Below, piece after piece: positions 1 through 7,774 of a DNA stretch of 64,000 nt. The notes under the pieces were generated by a model. The model had not been told where the DNA came from. It searched no databases and saw only the letters and a program-made list of their open reading frames with translations. The number at the start of each line of letters is the position of its first letter. The stretch's first letter is position 1. The DNA lies in NCBI RefSeq assembly GCF_001975705.1, contig NZ_CP015094.1, forward strand, positions 1 through 64,000, read 5' to 3'. Origin of the DNA: Salipiger abyssi (GTDB taxonomy: Bacteria; Pseudomonadota; Alphaproteobacteria; Rhodobacterales; Rhodobacteraceae). A program made the position numbers and the translations under genes.

Positions 1-231
1 GAAATCGGCGTTCGGCCGGTAGCCACGCTTCTCGCCGAAGACGATATAGTGGCGCAGCGGCATCTTGTGAAACCAGCGGTGGATCGCCGGATAGGCGCCT
101 TTGTAGAAGACCGGGTCGAACATCCCCGAGGCACGCGCCGCTTTCAGGAACTTCCGTTCCTGGCGGGACAGAAACAAAACCCGGGCAAACCGGGAAAGCC
201 GCGCCCAGGGGCTGTTCAAATCTTCATTCAT
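1..231 (-). CDS. N-terminal part of a YPDV-like module protein (runs off the window)
   Basis: The reading frame starts at ATG 231 (M-N-E-D-L) and is open to the window edge, giving 77 residues. Residues about 37-75 (FDPVFYKGAYP...RHYIVFGEKRGYRP) resemble the short 'FDPxFYxxxYPDV...HYxxxGxxEGRxP' module found in several glycosyltransferases further along the window. A basic segment precedes the module. The gene lies 95 bp downstream of the kpsM-like gene on the same strand and may be cotranscribed with it. The catalytic part, if any, is outside the window, so no function can be given. In related proteins such a start often leads into a glycosyltransferase or a rhamnan-synthesis domain, which is only a guess here. 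Confidence 0.6.
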   Translation of the reverse strand, partial: MNEDLNSPWARLSRFARVLFLSRQERKFLKAARASGMFDPVFYKGAYPAIHRWFHKMPLRHYIVFGEKRGYRPNADF

Positions 232-326
232 TCCAAAAAGGTCCTGCCTGGATGATCGGCTGAGCCATAGCAATGCGCCCAACCGGAAACAATGCTTTTA
301 CGCCGCGCGCCCGCGCCCCTTATGCT

Positions 327-1121
327 TCAAATACCCTCGTCCAGGATGACCCGGTGAAAGCGGTACAGCAGCAGCATGCCGAGCGCGCCCAGCAGCAGCG
401 CGACCGTATAGACATAAAGCTCGGACACATAAACCGCGTCATAGGTGTCATAGATTCCCCGGCGCAGCATCATGATCGGATGCGCCATCGGGTTCCACAG
501 CAGCCCTGACCGGATCGTCTCCGGCAGCCGGTCGATCAGGAAGAACACCCCCGAAATGATGAAGAGCGGCCGGTTCAGGACCGACCAGATGAACTGCCAG
601 ATCGGAAACATGCTCATCAGATAGCAGTTCACCAGCCCGACCCCCAGCCCCAGAGCCAGGAGCATGCCGACGGCGCGGACGCAGTCGAGGAAATGAATCT
701 CCAGCTTCAGCCCGTACAGCAGGATGATCATGCCGAACAGGATGATTCCGACCAGGATCTGGGTCAGCCCGTTCAGGATCAGTCGTGCCAGGATCGCATC
801 GACAAAGGTCACCCCGGGATAGGCCAGCAGCGGCCGGGAGTAACGGATCGCACCGCCGACATTGGCCGTGGTGCTCTGGTACAGCAGGAAGGGAACCATC
901 CCGCTGGCGAAAAAGAGCGGAAAGTTCGACCCCAGCGCCGGGCTGCGCGCAATCATGCCGAAGACCAGGGTGAGCACGAGAATCCCCCCGACCGGTTCGG
1001 CGAAGGCCCAGATGTAGCCCCCCGGCGAACGCCCGTAGGATGTGCTCATCTCGCGCAGCATCAGCGCCATGACCGAGCGGAAAAACAGGAATCTTGGTTT
1101 GGCTATCGCTGCGTCCGACAC
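327..1121 (-). CDS. Polysaccharide ABC exporter, permease (KpsM-like)
   Basis: Integral inner-membrane subunit of an ABC-2 type exporter for capsular or exopolysaccharide. The 264-residue product has about six hydrophobic segments and the family's early cytoplasmic stretch (LMLREMSTSYGRSPGGYIWAFAEP). The length matches KpsM/Wzm proteins. There is no in-frame ATG upstream of the conserved start, so GTG 1121 is chosen; a longer open frame continues to 1454 but overlaps the divergent gene and looks non-coding. The gene is divergent from the KpsE- and KpsT-like genes, with which it should form the export machine. Family assignment is firm; the exported glycan is inferred from the neighbours. Confidence 0.88.
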   Translation of the reverse strand: MSDAAIAKPRFLFFRSVMALMLREMSTSYGRSPGGYIWAFAEPVGGILVLTLVFGMIARSPALGSNFPLFFASGMVPFLLYQSTTANVGGAIRYSRPLLAYPGVTFVDAILARLILNGLTQILVGIILFGMIILLYGLKLEIHFLDCVRAVGMLLALGLGVGLVNCYLMSMFPIWQFIWSVLNRPLFIISGVFFLIDRLPETIRSGLLWNPMAHPIMMLRRGIYDTYDAVYVSELYVYTVALLLGALGMLLLYRFHRVILDEGI

Positions 1122-1172
1122 ACCGCTCGCCCCGTGGTGACAATCCGGCCTCAAGGGCCCTGCCGCCGGCTT

Positions 1173-1187
1173 AAGGGATTTTCCCTT
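1173..1187. promoter_or_regulatory. Inverted repeat between divergent kpsM- and kpsE-like genes
   Basis: AAGGGA-TTT-TCCCTT, a perfect 6-bp inverted repeat with a 3-nt spacer, lies in the roughly 130-bp gap from which both export transcription units start. Its position fits an operator that could control both directions. No clear -35/-10 pair was found beside it, and no regulator is known, so the role is a suggestion only. Confidence 0.3.
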
Positions 1188-1250
1188 GCATTGCGAGAGA
1201 GAAAGCCCGACATCTGGCGGCAGAAAATTCAAGAGTTGGAGGGCGGACCC

Positions 1251-2486
1251 ATTACACAGGCCCCCGTGTCCACCGCAGCACCCGCAGCACAACCTGCCAA
1301 CAAACCCGCGACCCTGGCGGGACAGATTCCGAAAAACGCCAGAAAGGCGCGGCCACAGAAACGCCATTACGGCGTGCTCGCCAGTTTCGTGCTGGTTGTC
1401 GTGTTGCCGCTGACCCTGGCGATCTTCTATCTGTTTGCCATCGCCGAGGATCAATATGCCACCAGCTTCGGCTTTGCCGTGCGCTCGGAGGAAACCACGC
1501 TGGCCAATTCGCTGCTGGGCGGGCTGAGCAGCCTGTCGGGCGGAAGCAGCTCATCCGACAGCGATATCCTCTACGAATTCATCCAGAGCCGCACCCTGGT
1601 CGAAAAAGTGGATGAGCGGCTGGATCTCACCAGCATCTTTTCGCGCCCGGAATACGACCCGTATTTCTCCTACGATCCGGAGGGGTCGTTCGAGGATCTC
1701 GTCGCGTATTGGCAGCGCATGGTGCATGTCAGCTACGCCTCGAGCGGCACCGGCCTGCTCGAAGTCACGATCAAGGCCTTCACCCCCGGGGACGCGCTGG
1801 CCATCGCCGAGGCGATCGTCTCGGAATCCACCGTGATGATCAACGAGCTGTCCACCATCGCCCGGGCTGACGCCACGCGCTATGCGCGCGAGGATCTCGA
1901 CCAGGCGGTCACGCAGCTGAAAACCGCCCGCGAGGCCCTGACCCGGTTCCGCTCGGTCAACCGCATCATCGACCCGAGCGCCGATCTCCAGGGCCAGCTC
2001 GGCCTGCTCAACTCGCTGGAGGCGAAACTGGCCGAGGTGATCATCGAGCTGAACGTCCAGCTGGAAACCGCCCGCGAGAACGACCCCCGGGTGGTGCAGC
2101 TGCGCAACCGGATCCCGGTGATCAACAAGCTCATCGAGGAGGAGCGCCGCAAGTTCGGCCTCGGCGGCACCATGGGCGGAGACACTTCCGCCCCGGCAAT
2201 CGAAGGTGCGCGGGACTATTCCACCATCGTGGGCGAGTTCGAACGCCTCACCGTCGATCTGGAATATGCCGAGGAGCGCTATCTCGCGACCCAGGCGGCG
2301 CTGGACGCGGCACAGGCCGAGGCGCAGCGCCAGAGCCGCTATCTGGCCACCTACATGCAGCCGTCCCTGCCCGCCTCCTCGCAATACCCCGAGCGTGGCG
2401 AGCTGTTGCTCATCGCCACGACGATACTGCTGCTGAGCTGGGCGGTCGGCGTGCTGATCTATTACAGCCTCAGGGACCGGCGCTGA
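1251..2486 (+). CDS. Capsule polysaccharide export inner-membrane protein (KpsE-like)
   Basis: Periplasm-spanning chain-length and export co-factor of the polysaccharide co-polymerase type, acting with the KpsM/KpsT exporter. A proline/alanine-rich cytoplasmic N-terminus precedes a first membrane segment (residues about 45-65), a long mostly helical periplasmic region with coiled-coil character, and a second membrane helix near the C-terminus before the final SLRDRR. About 411 residues is typical. The start is unusual: no ATG fits. GGAGGG at 1238-1243 is spaced 7 bp before an ATT codon (1251) that begins I-T-Q-A-P; GTG 1266 and TTG 1236 are alternatives. The next gene follows after 14 bp. Confidence 0.82.
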   Translation: MTQAPVSTAAPAAQPANKPATLAGQIPKNARKARPQKRHYGVLASFVLVVVLPLTLAIFYLFAIAEDQYATSFGFAVRSEETTLANSLLGGLSSLSGGSSSSDSDILYEFIQSRTLVEKVDERLDLTSIFSRPEYDPYFSYDPEGSFEDLVAYWQRMVHVSYASSGTGLLEVTIKAFTPGDALAIAEAIVSESTVMINELSTIARADATRYAREDLDQAVTQLKTAREALTRFRSVNRIIDPSADLQGQLGLLNSLEAKLAEVIIELNVQLETARENDPRVVQLRNRIPVINKLIEEERRKFGLGGTMGGDTSAPAIEGARDYSTIVGEFERLTVDLEYAEERYLATQAALDAAQAEAQRQSRYLATYMQPSLPASSQYPERGELLLIATTILLLSWAVGVLIYYSLRDRR

Positions 2487-2500
2487 GTCCAGGGACCGCC

Positions 2501-3178
2501 ATGATCGAACTGCGCAACCTGACCAAGATCTACCGGTTGAACGGCGTCGCCAAACCCATCGCCCGGGATCTCACCTTCACCTTTCCCCGCGGCGAATGCG
2601 TCGGTCTGATGGGGCCGAACGGGGCCGGCAAATCGACCATGCTGAAACTGATCGCGGGCACGATCCAGCCCGACAGCGGCGAGATCATCCGGCACGGATC
2701 GGTTTCCTGGCCGGTCGGTTTCGCCGGCAGTTTCCACGGAGACATGACCGGGGCGCAGAACGTGAAATTCGTCGCCCGTCTCTATGGCATCGACACCGAC
2801 GAGATGACCGAGTTCGCCCGCGATTTTTCCCAGCTCGGCGCACATTTTTACCTGCCGGTGCGAACCTATTCCTCGGGGATGCGCTCGCGCCTGGCCTTCG
2901 CCATGTCCATGGCCGTCAAGTTCGACACCTATCTGATCGACGAGGTCACCGCAGTGGGCGACGGTGCCTTCAAGGCCAAGAGCGAGGCCATCTTGCTGGA
3001 ACGGCTGGAAACAAGCGGCGCGATTTTCGTCTCGCATTCGCTGCCCCAGATGGAGCGGCTGTGCCAATCGGGAATCGTGCTGCAAAACGGGCGGTTCTTT
3101 TATTACGCGCGCGTCCAGAAGGCCATCGAGCATTACCAGCACACGATGAAGGGCATCCTGCCGCCCTGGATGCGCTGA
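2501..3178 (+). CDS. Polysaccharide ABC exporter, ATP-binding subunit (KpsT-like)
   Basis: ATPase that powers polysaccharide export through the KpsM-like channel. Visible motifs are Walker A GPNGAGKST (residues 38-46), the KpsT/Wzt-type signature SSGMRSR (about 124-130) and Walker B with the catalytic glutamate (TYLIDE, 143-148), followed by the D-loop and a switch histidine (FVSHS). At 225 residues it is a minimal KpsT-type protein without the extra C-terminal glycan-binding domain seen in some Wzt proteins. ATG 2501 has AGGGAC just upstream. It is cotranscribed with the KpsE-like gene and converges on parB across a parS-like palindrome. Confidence 0.92.
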   Translation: MIELRNLTKIYRLNGVAKPIARDLTFTFPRGECVGLMGPNGAGKSTMLKLIAGTIQPDSGEIIRHGSVSWPVGFAGSFHGDMTGAQNVKFVARLYGIDTDEMTEFARDFSQLGAHFYLPVRTYSSGMRSRLAFAMSMAVKFDTYLIDEVTAVGDGAFKAKSEAILLERLETSGAIFVSHSLPQMERLCQSGIVLQNGRFFYYARVQKAIEHYQHTMKGILPPWMR

Positions 3179-3183
3179 GCCAA

Positions 3184-3203
3184 ACCTTTCGCATGCGAAA
3201 GGT
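3184..3203. promoter_or_regulatory. parS-like centromere palindrome, copy 1
   Basis: ACCTTTCGCATGCGAAAGGT is a perfect 20-bp palindrome directly downstream of parB. Its 16-bp core CTTTCGCATGCGAAAG recurs once more at 61149-61168. A long loopless palindrome next to parAB and repeated on the replicon is what ParB-binding centromeres look like. It lacks a hairpin loop and a T-run, so it is a poor terminator although it lies between convergent genes. Binding by this ParB is inferred. Confidence 0.75.
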
Positions 3204-3212
3204 CCGGGTCGG

Positions 3213-4199
3213 TCAGCGCTGGCGCAACCACTCGGCGAGATCGGCGATCAGTGCCTCGGTAACCCCTTCGCCATCGAGCGCGATCCGTCCCGCGCCGCCC
3301 TTCAGCCGCACCCCGCCGGGCAGCGACAGCGCCACCGCCGGGACCGCCTCCGGCGCGGCCGTCTTTGCCGGGGCAGGGCGCAGCGCCGCCTCGAGCAGGG
3401 CGCGTTCCCCGGCGGCATCGCGTTCCGGCGCCGCCGCAAGCTGCGCGGTCAGCTCGCTTGCGACCCCCGGATCTTCCGTCAGCGCTCTGGACAGCGCCAG
3501 CCCCAGCCGCTCCGGGATCTGTCCGGGATAGCGCAGCGCCCCGTCCAGCGCCGCCACCAGCGGAAGGAAGCTCTTGATTTTCGAGCGCTTCGAAAAGGAG
3601 GCCGAGGCGAACAGACCCTGCAACGCCGCCTTTTCGCTGTCATACACACCCGCATGCACCGCCTGGGCCACGATGCGCGCGCGTTCGTAAAACGACAAAT
3701 CGGCACGGATCTCGTTTTCCTCGACCATCGCCACATAGGCGGCAGGCCGGTCCCGTGGCAGGCGCACCAGGGCCAGAACAGAGCCGAACCGCTCCGTCTC
3801 GCCGGTCTCGTCCAGCAGGGTCCGCAGCGCCCGCAGGCGCCGCCAGCCCGAGATCAGCCCATAGCGTCCGTCGCCCAGATCGGTCACCTCGACAGGGGTC
3901 TGCTGCCCGCGCTGGCGCAGGCTGTCCTGCAAGGCCTGCTGCGCCTCCGCGTCACAGGCCAGCCGATCACGGATCAGGTGGTCTTCGACGATGGCGCCCA
4001 GCGGCAGCGAGAGCACCATGCGGCCCTCGCGCTGCGCGGCCTGCAACTCGGCCTGCACCTCGCCAAAGGCCGCGGCCACCGCCGCATCCCCGGCCATCTG
4101 CGCGATCGGTACCCGCGCACCGGTCACCTGCGCCTGCTCCGCCGGCGCGGCGGAAAACATGTCCAGGCGCGGCGGGCTGAGACGTTTGCGTTTGGCCAT
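3213..4199 (-). CDS. parB: Plasmid partition protein ParB
   Basis: Centromere-binding protein that loads at parS and stimulates ParA during plasmid segregation. The 328-residue product has the ParB/Spo0J core: LSLPLGAIVEDHLIRDR near residues 65-80, then YGLISGWRRLRAL (about 110-125), corresponding to the GxRR box, and ENEIRADLSFYERARI, which begins the helix-turn-helix region. A basic N-terminus (MAKRKRLSPPRLDMF) is typical of plasmid ParBs. It follows parA with a 47-bp gap on the same strand, and a parS-like palindrome lies 10 bp beyond its stop. Classic parAB layout opposite repA. Confidence 0.93.
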   Translation of the reverse strand: MAKRKRLSPPRLDMFSAAPAEQAQVTGARVPIAQMAGDAAVAAAFGEVQAELQAAQREGRMVLSLPLGAIVEDHLIRDRLACDAEAQQALQDSLRQRGQQTPVEVTDLGDGRYGLISGWRRLRALRTLLDETGETERFGSVLALVRLPRDRPAAYVAMVEENEIRADLSFYERARIVAQAVHAGVYDSEKAALQGLFASASFSKRSKIKSFLPLVAALDGALRYPGQIPERLGLALSRALTEDPGVASELTAQLAAAPERDAAGERALLEAALRPAPAKTAAPEAVPAVALSLPGGVRLKGGAGRIALDGEGVTEALIADLAEWLRQR

Positions 4200-4246
4200 A
4201 TCCTGTCCTTTCCTGAACGGCCCTGCCCACCGGGGCAGGGGGCCGG

Positions 4247-5644
4247 TTAACCTGCCTGGGCGACACGGTCTTCGGCCGCGCGTTCCTCGCGCCGCCAGAT
4301 CCCCACCAGCAGCCGCTTGAAGGCGGCATAGGTCTGGTCGAAGGTCGCCCGGCCCCGGACATAGGTCTCGCGGTTGAAGTCGCGGTAATCGGCCTCGTAG
4401 ATTCCCACCGCCTGTTCCCCGGCCTGCCCGATCAGCGCGGTGAAATCCTGCCGGTGCGGAGACAGGGTTTCACCGAGATAGGCCTGCATCAGCCCCGCCA
4501 GCTCGGCCTGCTGGGCAGCATCGAAACGGGTGATCACCGCCCGGACCGCATCCCATTCGAAGCTCAGTTCGGGATGGCCCAGGGCGCGGGCGGCCATGTT
4601 CTCGCCCTCCTCGATGCTGGCAAAGGTGGAGTGCAGCATGTCGAAGAACCGGCCGGTGGAATCGAATTCCAGATAGGAGGCACCGACCGGCACCAGAAGG
4701 ATATCGGCTGCCGCCAGCCCGTTGATCGTCAGATAGCCCAGGGCCGGGGGGGTGTCGATGAAGATCAGGTCGTAGCGCTCGAGCACCCCGTCGGCGCTCA
4801 GCGTGTCCGCCAGCGCGTCCCAGAGTTTCCAGCGACGGCTCTGCATCCGCCAGACCGGGATCTGAAACTCTGCCCAGTAAAGATTGAGCTGTGCGCCGAT
4901 CAGATCGATATTGGGCCAGTGCGTGCCGCGGATCAGGTCGTTGGCGGAGATGTCCCGCGCTTCCGACAAGGTCTCGTCCAGCGGTTTGGGGTCTTCGCCG
5001 CGCTCGATGCGGACGCGGTTCTCCGCCTGAAGCGTGGCGGCGTAATGACGTGCGAGCAGCGGGAATACGGTCTGCCACTCATCCTCGATCCTGCCGCCCA
5101 TGATCGAGGTCATCGAGCCCTGGCTGTCGAGGTCGATCACCAGAACCTTGTAGCCGTCGAGCGCGGCGCTCATCGCAAGATGCGCGCAGGTCGAGGTCTT
5201 GCCGACCCCGCCTTTGAAATTCGCCACGGCGACCATCTTGGCGGGCAGGGTCTCGGGCCGGTAGGGACGGTATTCCTTGGCCTTGGATCCTTCGGCGGCG
5301 AAATGCGCGCGCAGGGTCAGCACCTCGTCGAGAGTGAACCATTTTGCCCCGCCCTCGGTTTCCGACATCCCCTGGGGCAGATGCGGGTTCTGGCGTAGCA
5401 CGCGCCGGAAATGCGCCTGGGCCACGGGGATAAGATAGCGGGTGATCTCCCAGGTGGAAAAACGACGCAGCGTCTTTTCTCCGCCTTCGTCGAGCCCACG
5501 GCTGGCAAGATCGGCACAGCCCTGATGACAGCGCCCCGCGATCTGCGCGAAATCCCCTGCACCCACCGGCGCGGTCAACTCGTCGAGCGCGGTGTCTGGG
5601 CGGATGTTGAAATAGGGGGGAAGGTCGATTGGATCCTGCGCCAT
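4247..5644 (-). CDS. parA: Plasmid partition ATPase ParA
   Basis: Walker-type ATPase that moves plasmid copies apart and, in this long type Ia form, probably represses its own operon. From ATG 5644 the product is 465 residues. Residues 1-130 hold the N-terminal DNA-binding region (helix-turn-helix-like around STWEITRYLIP and KWFTLDEVLTLR). The deviant Walker A KGGVGKT is at 144-150, followed by VLVIDLDSQGSMT and the DTPPALGYLT box. Upstream in-frame ATGs at 5656, 5674 and 5713 exist. A perfect TATAAT at 5673-5678 would overlap the longer starts, so 5644 (preceded by GAGG) is preferred. Confidence 0.93.
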   Translation of the reverse strand: MAQDPIDLPPYFNIRPDTALDELTAPVGAGDFAQIAGRCHQGCADLASRGLDEGGEKTLRRFSTWEITRYLIPVAQAHFRRVLRQNPHLPQGMSETEGGAKWFTLDEVLTLRAHFAAEGSKAKEYRPYRPETLPAKMVAVANFKGGVGKTSTCAHLAMSAALDGYKVLVIDLDSQGSMTSIMGGRIEDEWQTVFPLLARHYAATLQAENRVRIERGEDPKPLDETLSEARDISANDLIRGTHWPNIDLIGAQLNLYWAEFQIPVWRMQSRRWKLWDALADTLSADGVLERYDLIFIDTPPALGYLTINGLAAADILLVPVGASYLEFDSTGRFFDMLHSTFASIEEGENMAARALGHPELSFEWDAVRAVITRFDAAQQAELAGLMQAYLGETLSPHRQDFTALIGQAGEQAVGIYEADYRDFNRETYVRGRATFDQTYAAFKRLLVGIWRREERAAEDRVAQAG

Positions 5645-5672
5645 TCTCTGCCTCATGTACCGCTTTTTCAGC

Positions 5673-5678
5673 ATTATA
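5673..5678 (-). promoter_or_regulatory. parA: -10 box of the parAB promoter
   Basis: Reading on the minus strand, TATAAT matches the sigma-70 -10 consensus exactly and lies 29 bp before the chosen parA start. The -35 region about 17 bp further upstream is poor (CTTTTA), as is common for promoters that are tightly regulated. Supports the short parA start. Confidence 0.6.
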
Positions 5679-5718
5679 CCGTGAAACGCGTGACATAAAA
5701 GAATTTTGCGCACATTCT

Positions 5719-5734
5719 TTTCTGATATCAGAAA
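5719..5734. promoter_or_regulatory. Perfect palindrome, probable parAB operator
   Basis: TTTCTGATATCAGAAA is a perfect 16-bp palindrome located about 40 bp upstream of the parA -10 box. Long ParA proteins with an N-terminal helix-turn-helix bind such sites to repress parAB. It could also belong to the replication origin, since iterons begin about 180 bp away. The palindrome is seen directly; the binding protein is inferred. Confidence 0.5.
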
Positions 5735-5880
5735 TTACGTTTTTAAATCAATGTGTTAAATGCAGCGTGCCGAGCGGGGCTTTGTGTCCTGATGCTGCGA
5801 TCCTGGAATTTTTTTGTTGTTATGTTCTGTTATTTTTACGTTACGGGATGAGCCTGCGGCGGAAACCCCCTGTATTTCAA
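5735..5880. other. AT-rich stretch of the replication origin (candidate unwinding element)
   Basis: Between the parA control region and the iterons lies a stretch with long A/T runs (AAATCAATGTGTTAAATG, GGAATTTTTTTGTTGTTATG, GTTATTTTTACGTTACGGG). This is strikingly poorer in GC than the rest of the window. No gene is supported here. Its place next to iterons and a DnaA box fits a DNA unwinding element, and it must also contain the repA promoter, which could not be picked with confidence. Confidence 0.5.
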
Positions 5881-5910
5881 GGTCATTCGAGGGCCGGATG
5901 CGGAGAAGCC

Positions 5911-6036
5911 GACTCTGAAACCACGTTGCAGCGACTCTGAAACCACGCCAGAGCGATTCCGAAACCACGCGCTGACCGGGCGCGCTGCTGGACGCAGCCT
6001 GTGGATAAATCTATGTTGGGCGTCACTGAAACCACG
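5911..6036 (+). repeat. Four iterons of the plasmid replication origin
   Basis: Four direct repeats with consensus GACTCTGAAACCACG: 5911-5925 and 5933-5947 (identical), 5955-5969 (GATTCCGAAACCACG) and 6022-6036 (GTCACTGAAACCACG). The first three are spaced exactly 22 bp start to start, and the fourth lies 67 bp further, close to three more periods, so all face the same side of the helix. The invariant part is GAAACCACG. Such arrays upstream of an initiator gene are binding sites for that initiator (RepA) and control both replication and copy number. A DnaA box lies in the gap before the fourth copy. Confidence 0.9.
6000..6008 (-). promoter_or_regulatory. DnaA box in the plasmid origin
   Basis: TGTGGATAA on the plus strand is TTATCCACA on the minus strand, an exact consensus DnaA box. 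It sits between iterons three and four, as expected of an origin where host DnaA helps RepA open the DNA. Confidence 0.8.
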
Positions 6037-6119
6037 AAGCGGATTCGTTGCAGAATACGGGAGCCAACCCGGGGCGCGGCGATGACAGGCAGGCAGCAGG
6101 CAAACGGAATTGGGCTGAC

Positions 6120-7118
6120 ATGGCGGCAGGGGGGCTTTTGCCCGATCACCATCCCACGGCGGATTTTTTCGTCTGCGATATCTTCGACGCGGCGCCGAAG
6201 GACGACATGGGCTCGATGGAACATCCGATGTTCTCGCTGTCGACCCGGCCCGACCGCCGTATCCTGTCCTATCTGCATAATGGCGTGGCGATTCAGGTCA
6301 TCCCCTCGCTGCGCGGTCTGGCGACCATCCATGACAAGGATGTGCTGATCTACTGCATCAGCCAGCTGATGGCGGCGCTCAATGCGGGGCGCGAGATTTC
6401 CCGCCAGGTGCATCTCAAGGCGCATGACCTTCTGGTGGCCACCAACCGCGAGACCTCGGGGGATGGCTACAAGCGGCTGCGCGACGCGCTGGAACGGCTG
6501 GCGGGCACCCGCATCACCACCAATTACGAGACCGGCGGCCAAGAGGTGACCTCGGGCTTCGGTCTGATCGAGAGCTGGCAGATCGTGCGGCGCAGCCGCG
6601 GCGGGCGGATGATCAGCGTCATGGTCACGCTGTCGGAATGGCTGTTCCGCGCGGTTCAGGCGAAATCGGTGCTCACTCTCAGCCGCGATTATTTCCGCCT
6701 GCGCAAACCGCTGGAGCGGCGGATCTACGAGCTGGCGCGCAAACATTGCGGCCGGCAGGCGGAATGGACCGTCTCGGTCGAGACGCTGCTGAAGAAATCC
6801 GGCAGCGCCTCGCCGCGCCGGGTCTTCCGCAAGATGCTGCGCGACATGATTGCCGCCGATCTCCTGCCCGATTACGCGCTTTCCGAGGCGCCGGGGGATC
6901 TGATCCGCTTTTCCCGCCGCGACACGGTGATTCTGCCGGGGGAGGCGCCGCAGCTCAGCCCCGCGGCGCTGGACACGGCGCGGGAGCGCAATCCGGGGGC
7001 GGATGTCTATGCCCTGCAAGCCGAATGGCTGGCACATTGGCGCGCCCGCGGCGCGCTCCGTCTGCAGTCGCCGGACAAGGCATTTCTGGGCTGGCTGGCC
7101 AAGCGCGGTTCCGCCTGA
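6120..7118 (+). CDS. repA: Replication initiator protein RepA
   Basis: Initiator that binds the iterons just upstream and starts plasmid replication. The 332-residue sequence fits the RepA family of alphaproteobacterial plasmids (Pfam RPA). Features include MEHPMFSLSTRPDRRILSYL, the central DVLIYCISQLMAALNAG and winged-helix regions around HDLLVATNRETSGDGYKRLRDAL and LSRDYFRLRKPLERRIYEL. ATG 6120 is the first ATG of the frame; an in-frame TTG at 6048, 12 bp after the last iteron, would add 24 poorly conserved-looking residues. Divergent orientation to parAB is the usual layout of RepA-type replicons in roseobacters. Confidence 0.92.
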   Translation: MAAGGLLPDHHPTADFFVCDIFDAAPKDDMGSMEHPMFSLSTRPDRRILSYLHNGVAIQVIPSLRGLATIHDKDVLIYCISQLMAALNAGREISRQVHLKAHDLLVATNRETSGDGYKRLRDALERLAGTRITTNYETGGQEVTSGFGLIESWQIVRRSRGGRMISVMVTLSEWLFRAVQAKSVLTLSRDYFRLRKPLERRIYELARKHCGRQAEWTVSVETLLKKSGSASPRRVFRKMLRDMIAADLLPDYALSEAPGDLIRFSRRDTVILPGEAPQLSPAALDTARERNPGADVYALQAEWLAHWRARGALRLQSPDKAFLGWLAKRGSA

Positions 7119-7204
7119 GGGGGAAAATGCAGGGGTGACATTAAGGGGCCGGATTGCTAAGCCGAAGGCGAATTTATGCCAAATCAAACATAGCGAGACA
7201 GGCT

Positions 7205-7774
7205 TTGCAGATCGAACAGACCGCCCTCGAGGGGGTGCTCCTCCTGACCCCCGCGCGCTTTGGTGATCACCGGGGGTTTTTTTCTGAAAGCTGGAACAAG
7301 AAGCGGTTGGCCGATGCCGGGCTGGACATGCCGGAATTCGTCCAGGACAACCATTCCTTCTCGGCCACGGTCGGCACGGTGCGCGGGCTGCATTTCCAGT
7401 CGCCGCCGCATGCGCAGGGCAAGCTGGTGCGCTGCGGCAAGGGCCGGCTTTACGACGTCGCCGTCGATATCCGCCGCGGCTCGCCGACCTACGGGCAGTG
7501 GACCGGCGCCGAGCTGAGCTTCGAGAACGGCCGCCAGCTCTGGGTGCCGGCGGGGTTCCTGCACGGGTTCATGACGCTCGAGCCCGATACCGAGATCATC
7601 TACAAATGTACCGATTATTACGCGCCCGACTGCGACGGCGCGGTGCGCTGGGACAGCTGCGGCATCGACTGGCCGCTGGACGGCATCACTCCGGTACTGT
7701 CGGAAAAGGACGAGCGGGCCCCGGCGCTGGACGGGTTCGAAAGCCCGTTCCTCTATGAGGGGCGCGCGGCATGA
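7205..7774 (+). CDS. rmlC: dTDP-4-dehydrorhamnose 3,5-epimerase
   Basis: Third enzyme of dTDP-L-rhamnose synthesis: epimerises dTDP-4-keto-6-deoxyglucose at C3 and C5. The cupin shows the family blocks [29 protein letters not shown] (with the catalytic H in RGLHFQ), [18 protein letters not shown] and [11 protein letters not shown]. Family members normally begin Mxx-E-T-xLEGV, which places the start at TTG 7205 ([11 protein letters not shown]). A further in-frame TTG at 7154 would add 17 unrelated residues. The stop overlaps the rmlB start by 4 bp (ATGA). The operon begins 86 bp after repA. At 189 residues the length is normal. Confidence 0.93.
   Translation: MQIEQTALEGVLLLTPARFGDHRGFFSESWNKKRLADAGLDMPEFVQDNHSFSATVGTVRGLHFQSPPHAQGKLVRCGKGRLYDVAVDIRRGSPTYGQWTGAELSFENGRQLWVPAGFLHGFMTLEPDTEIIYKCTDYYAPDCDGAVRWDSCGIDWPLDGITPVLSEKDERAPALDGFESPFLYEGRAA

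Noticed and set aside
3184..3203. Rho-independent terminator between convergent kpsT-like and parB genes
   Set aside because: Perfect palindrome without loop and without a T-run, and the same core recurs at 61149-61168. A parS-like site explains it better.
5911..6036. CRISPR-like spaced repeats
   Set aside because: Repeats are only about 15 bp with 7-bp gaps, four copies, next to repA and a DnaA box. They are plasmid iterons.
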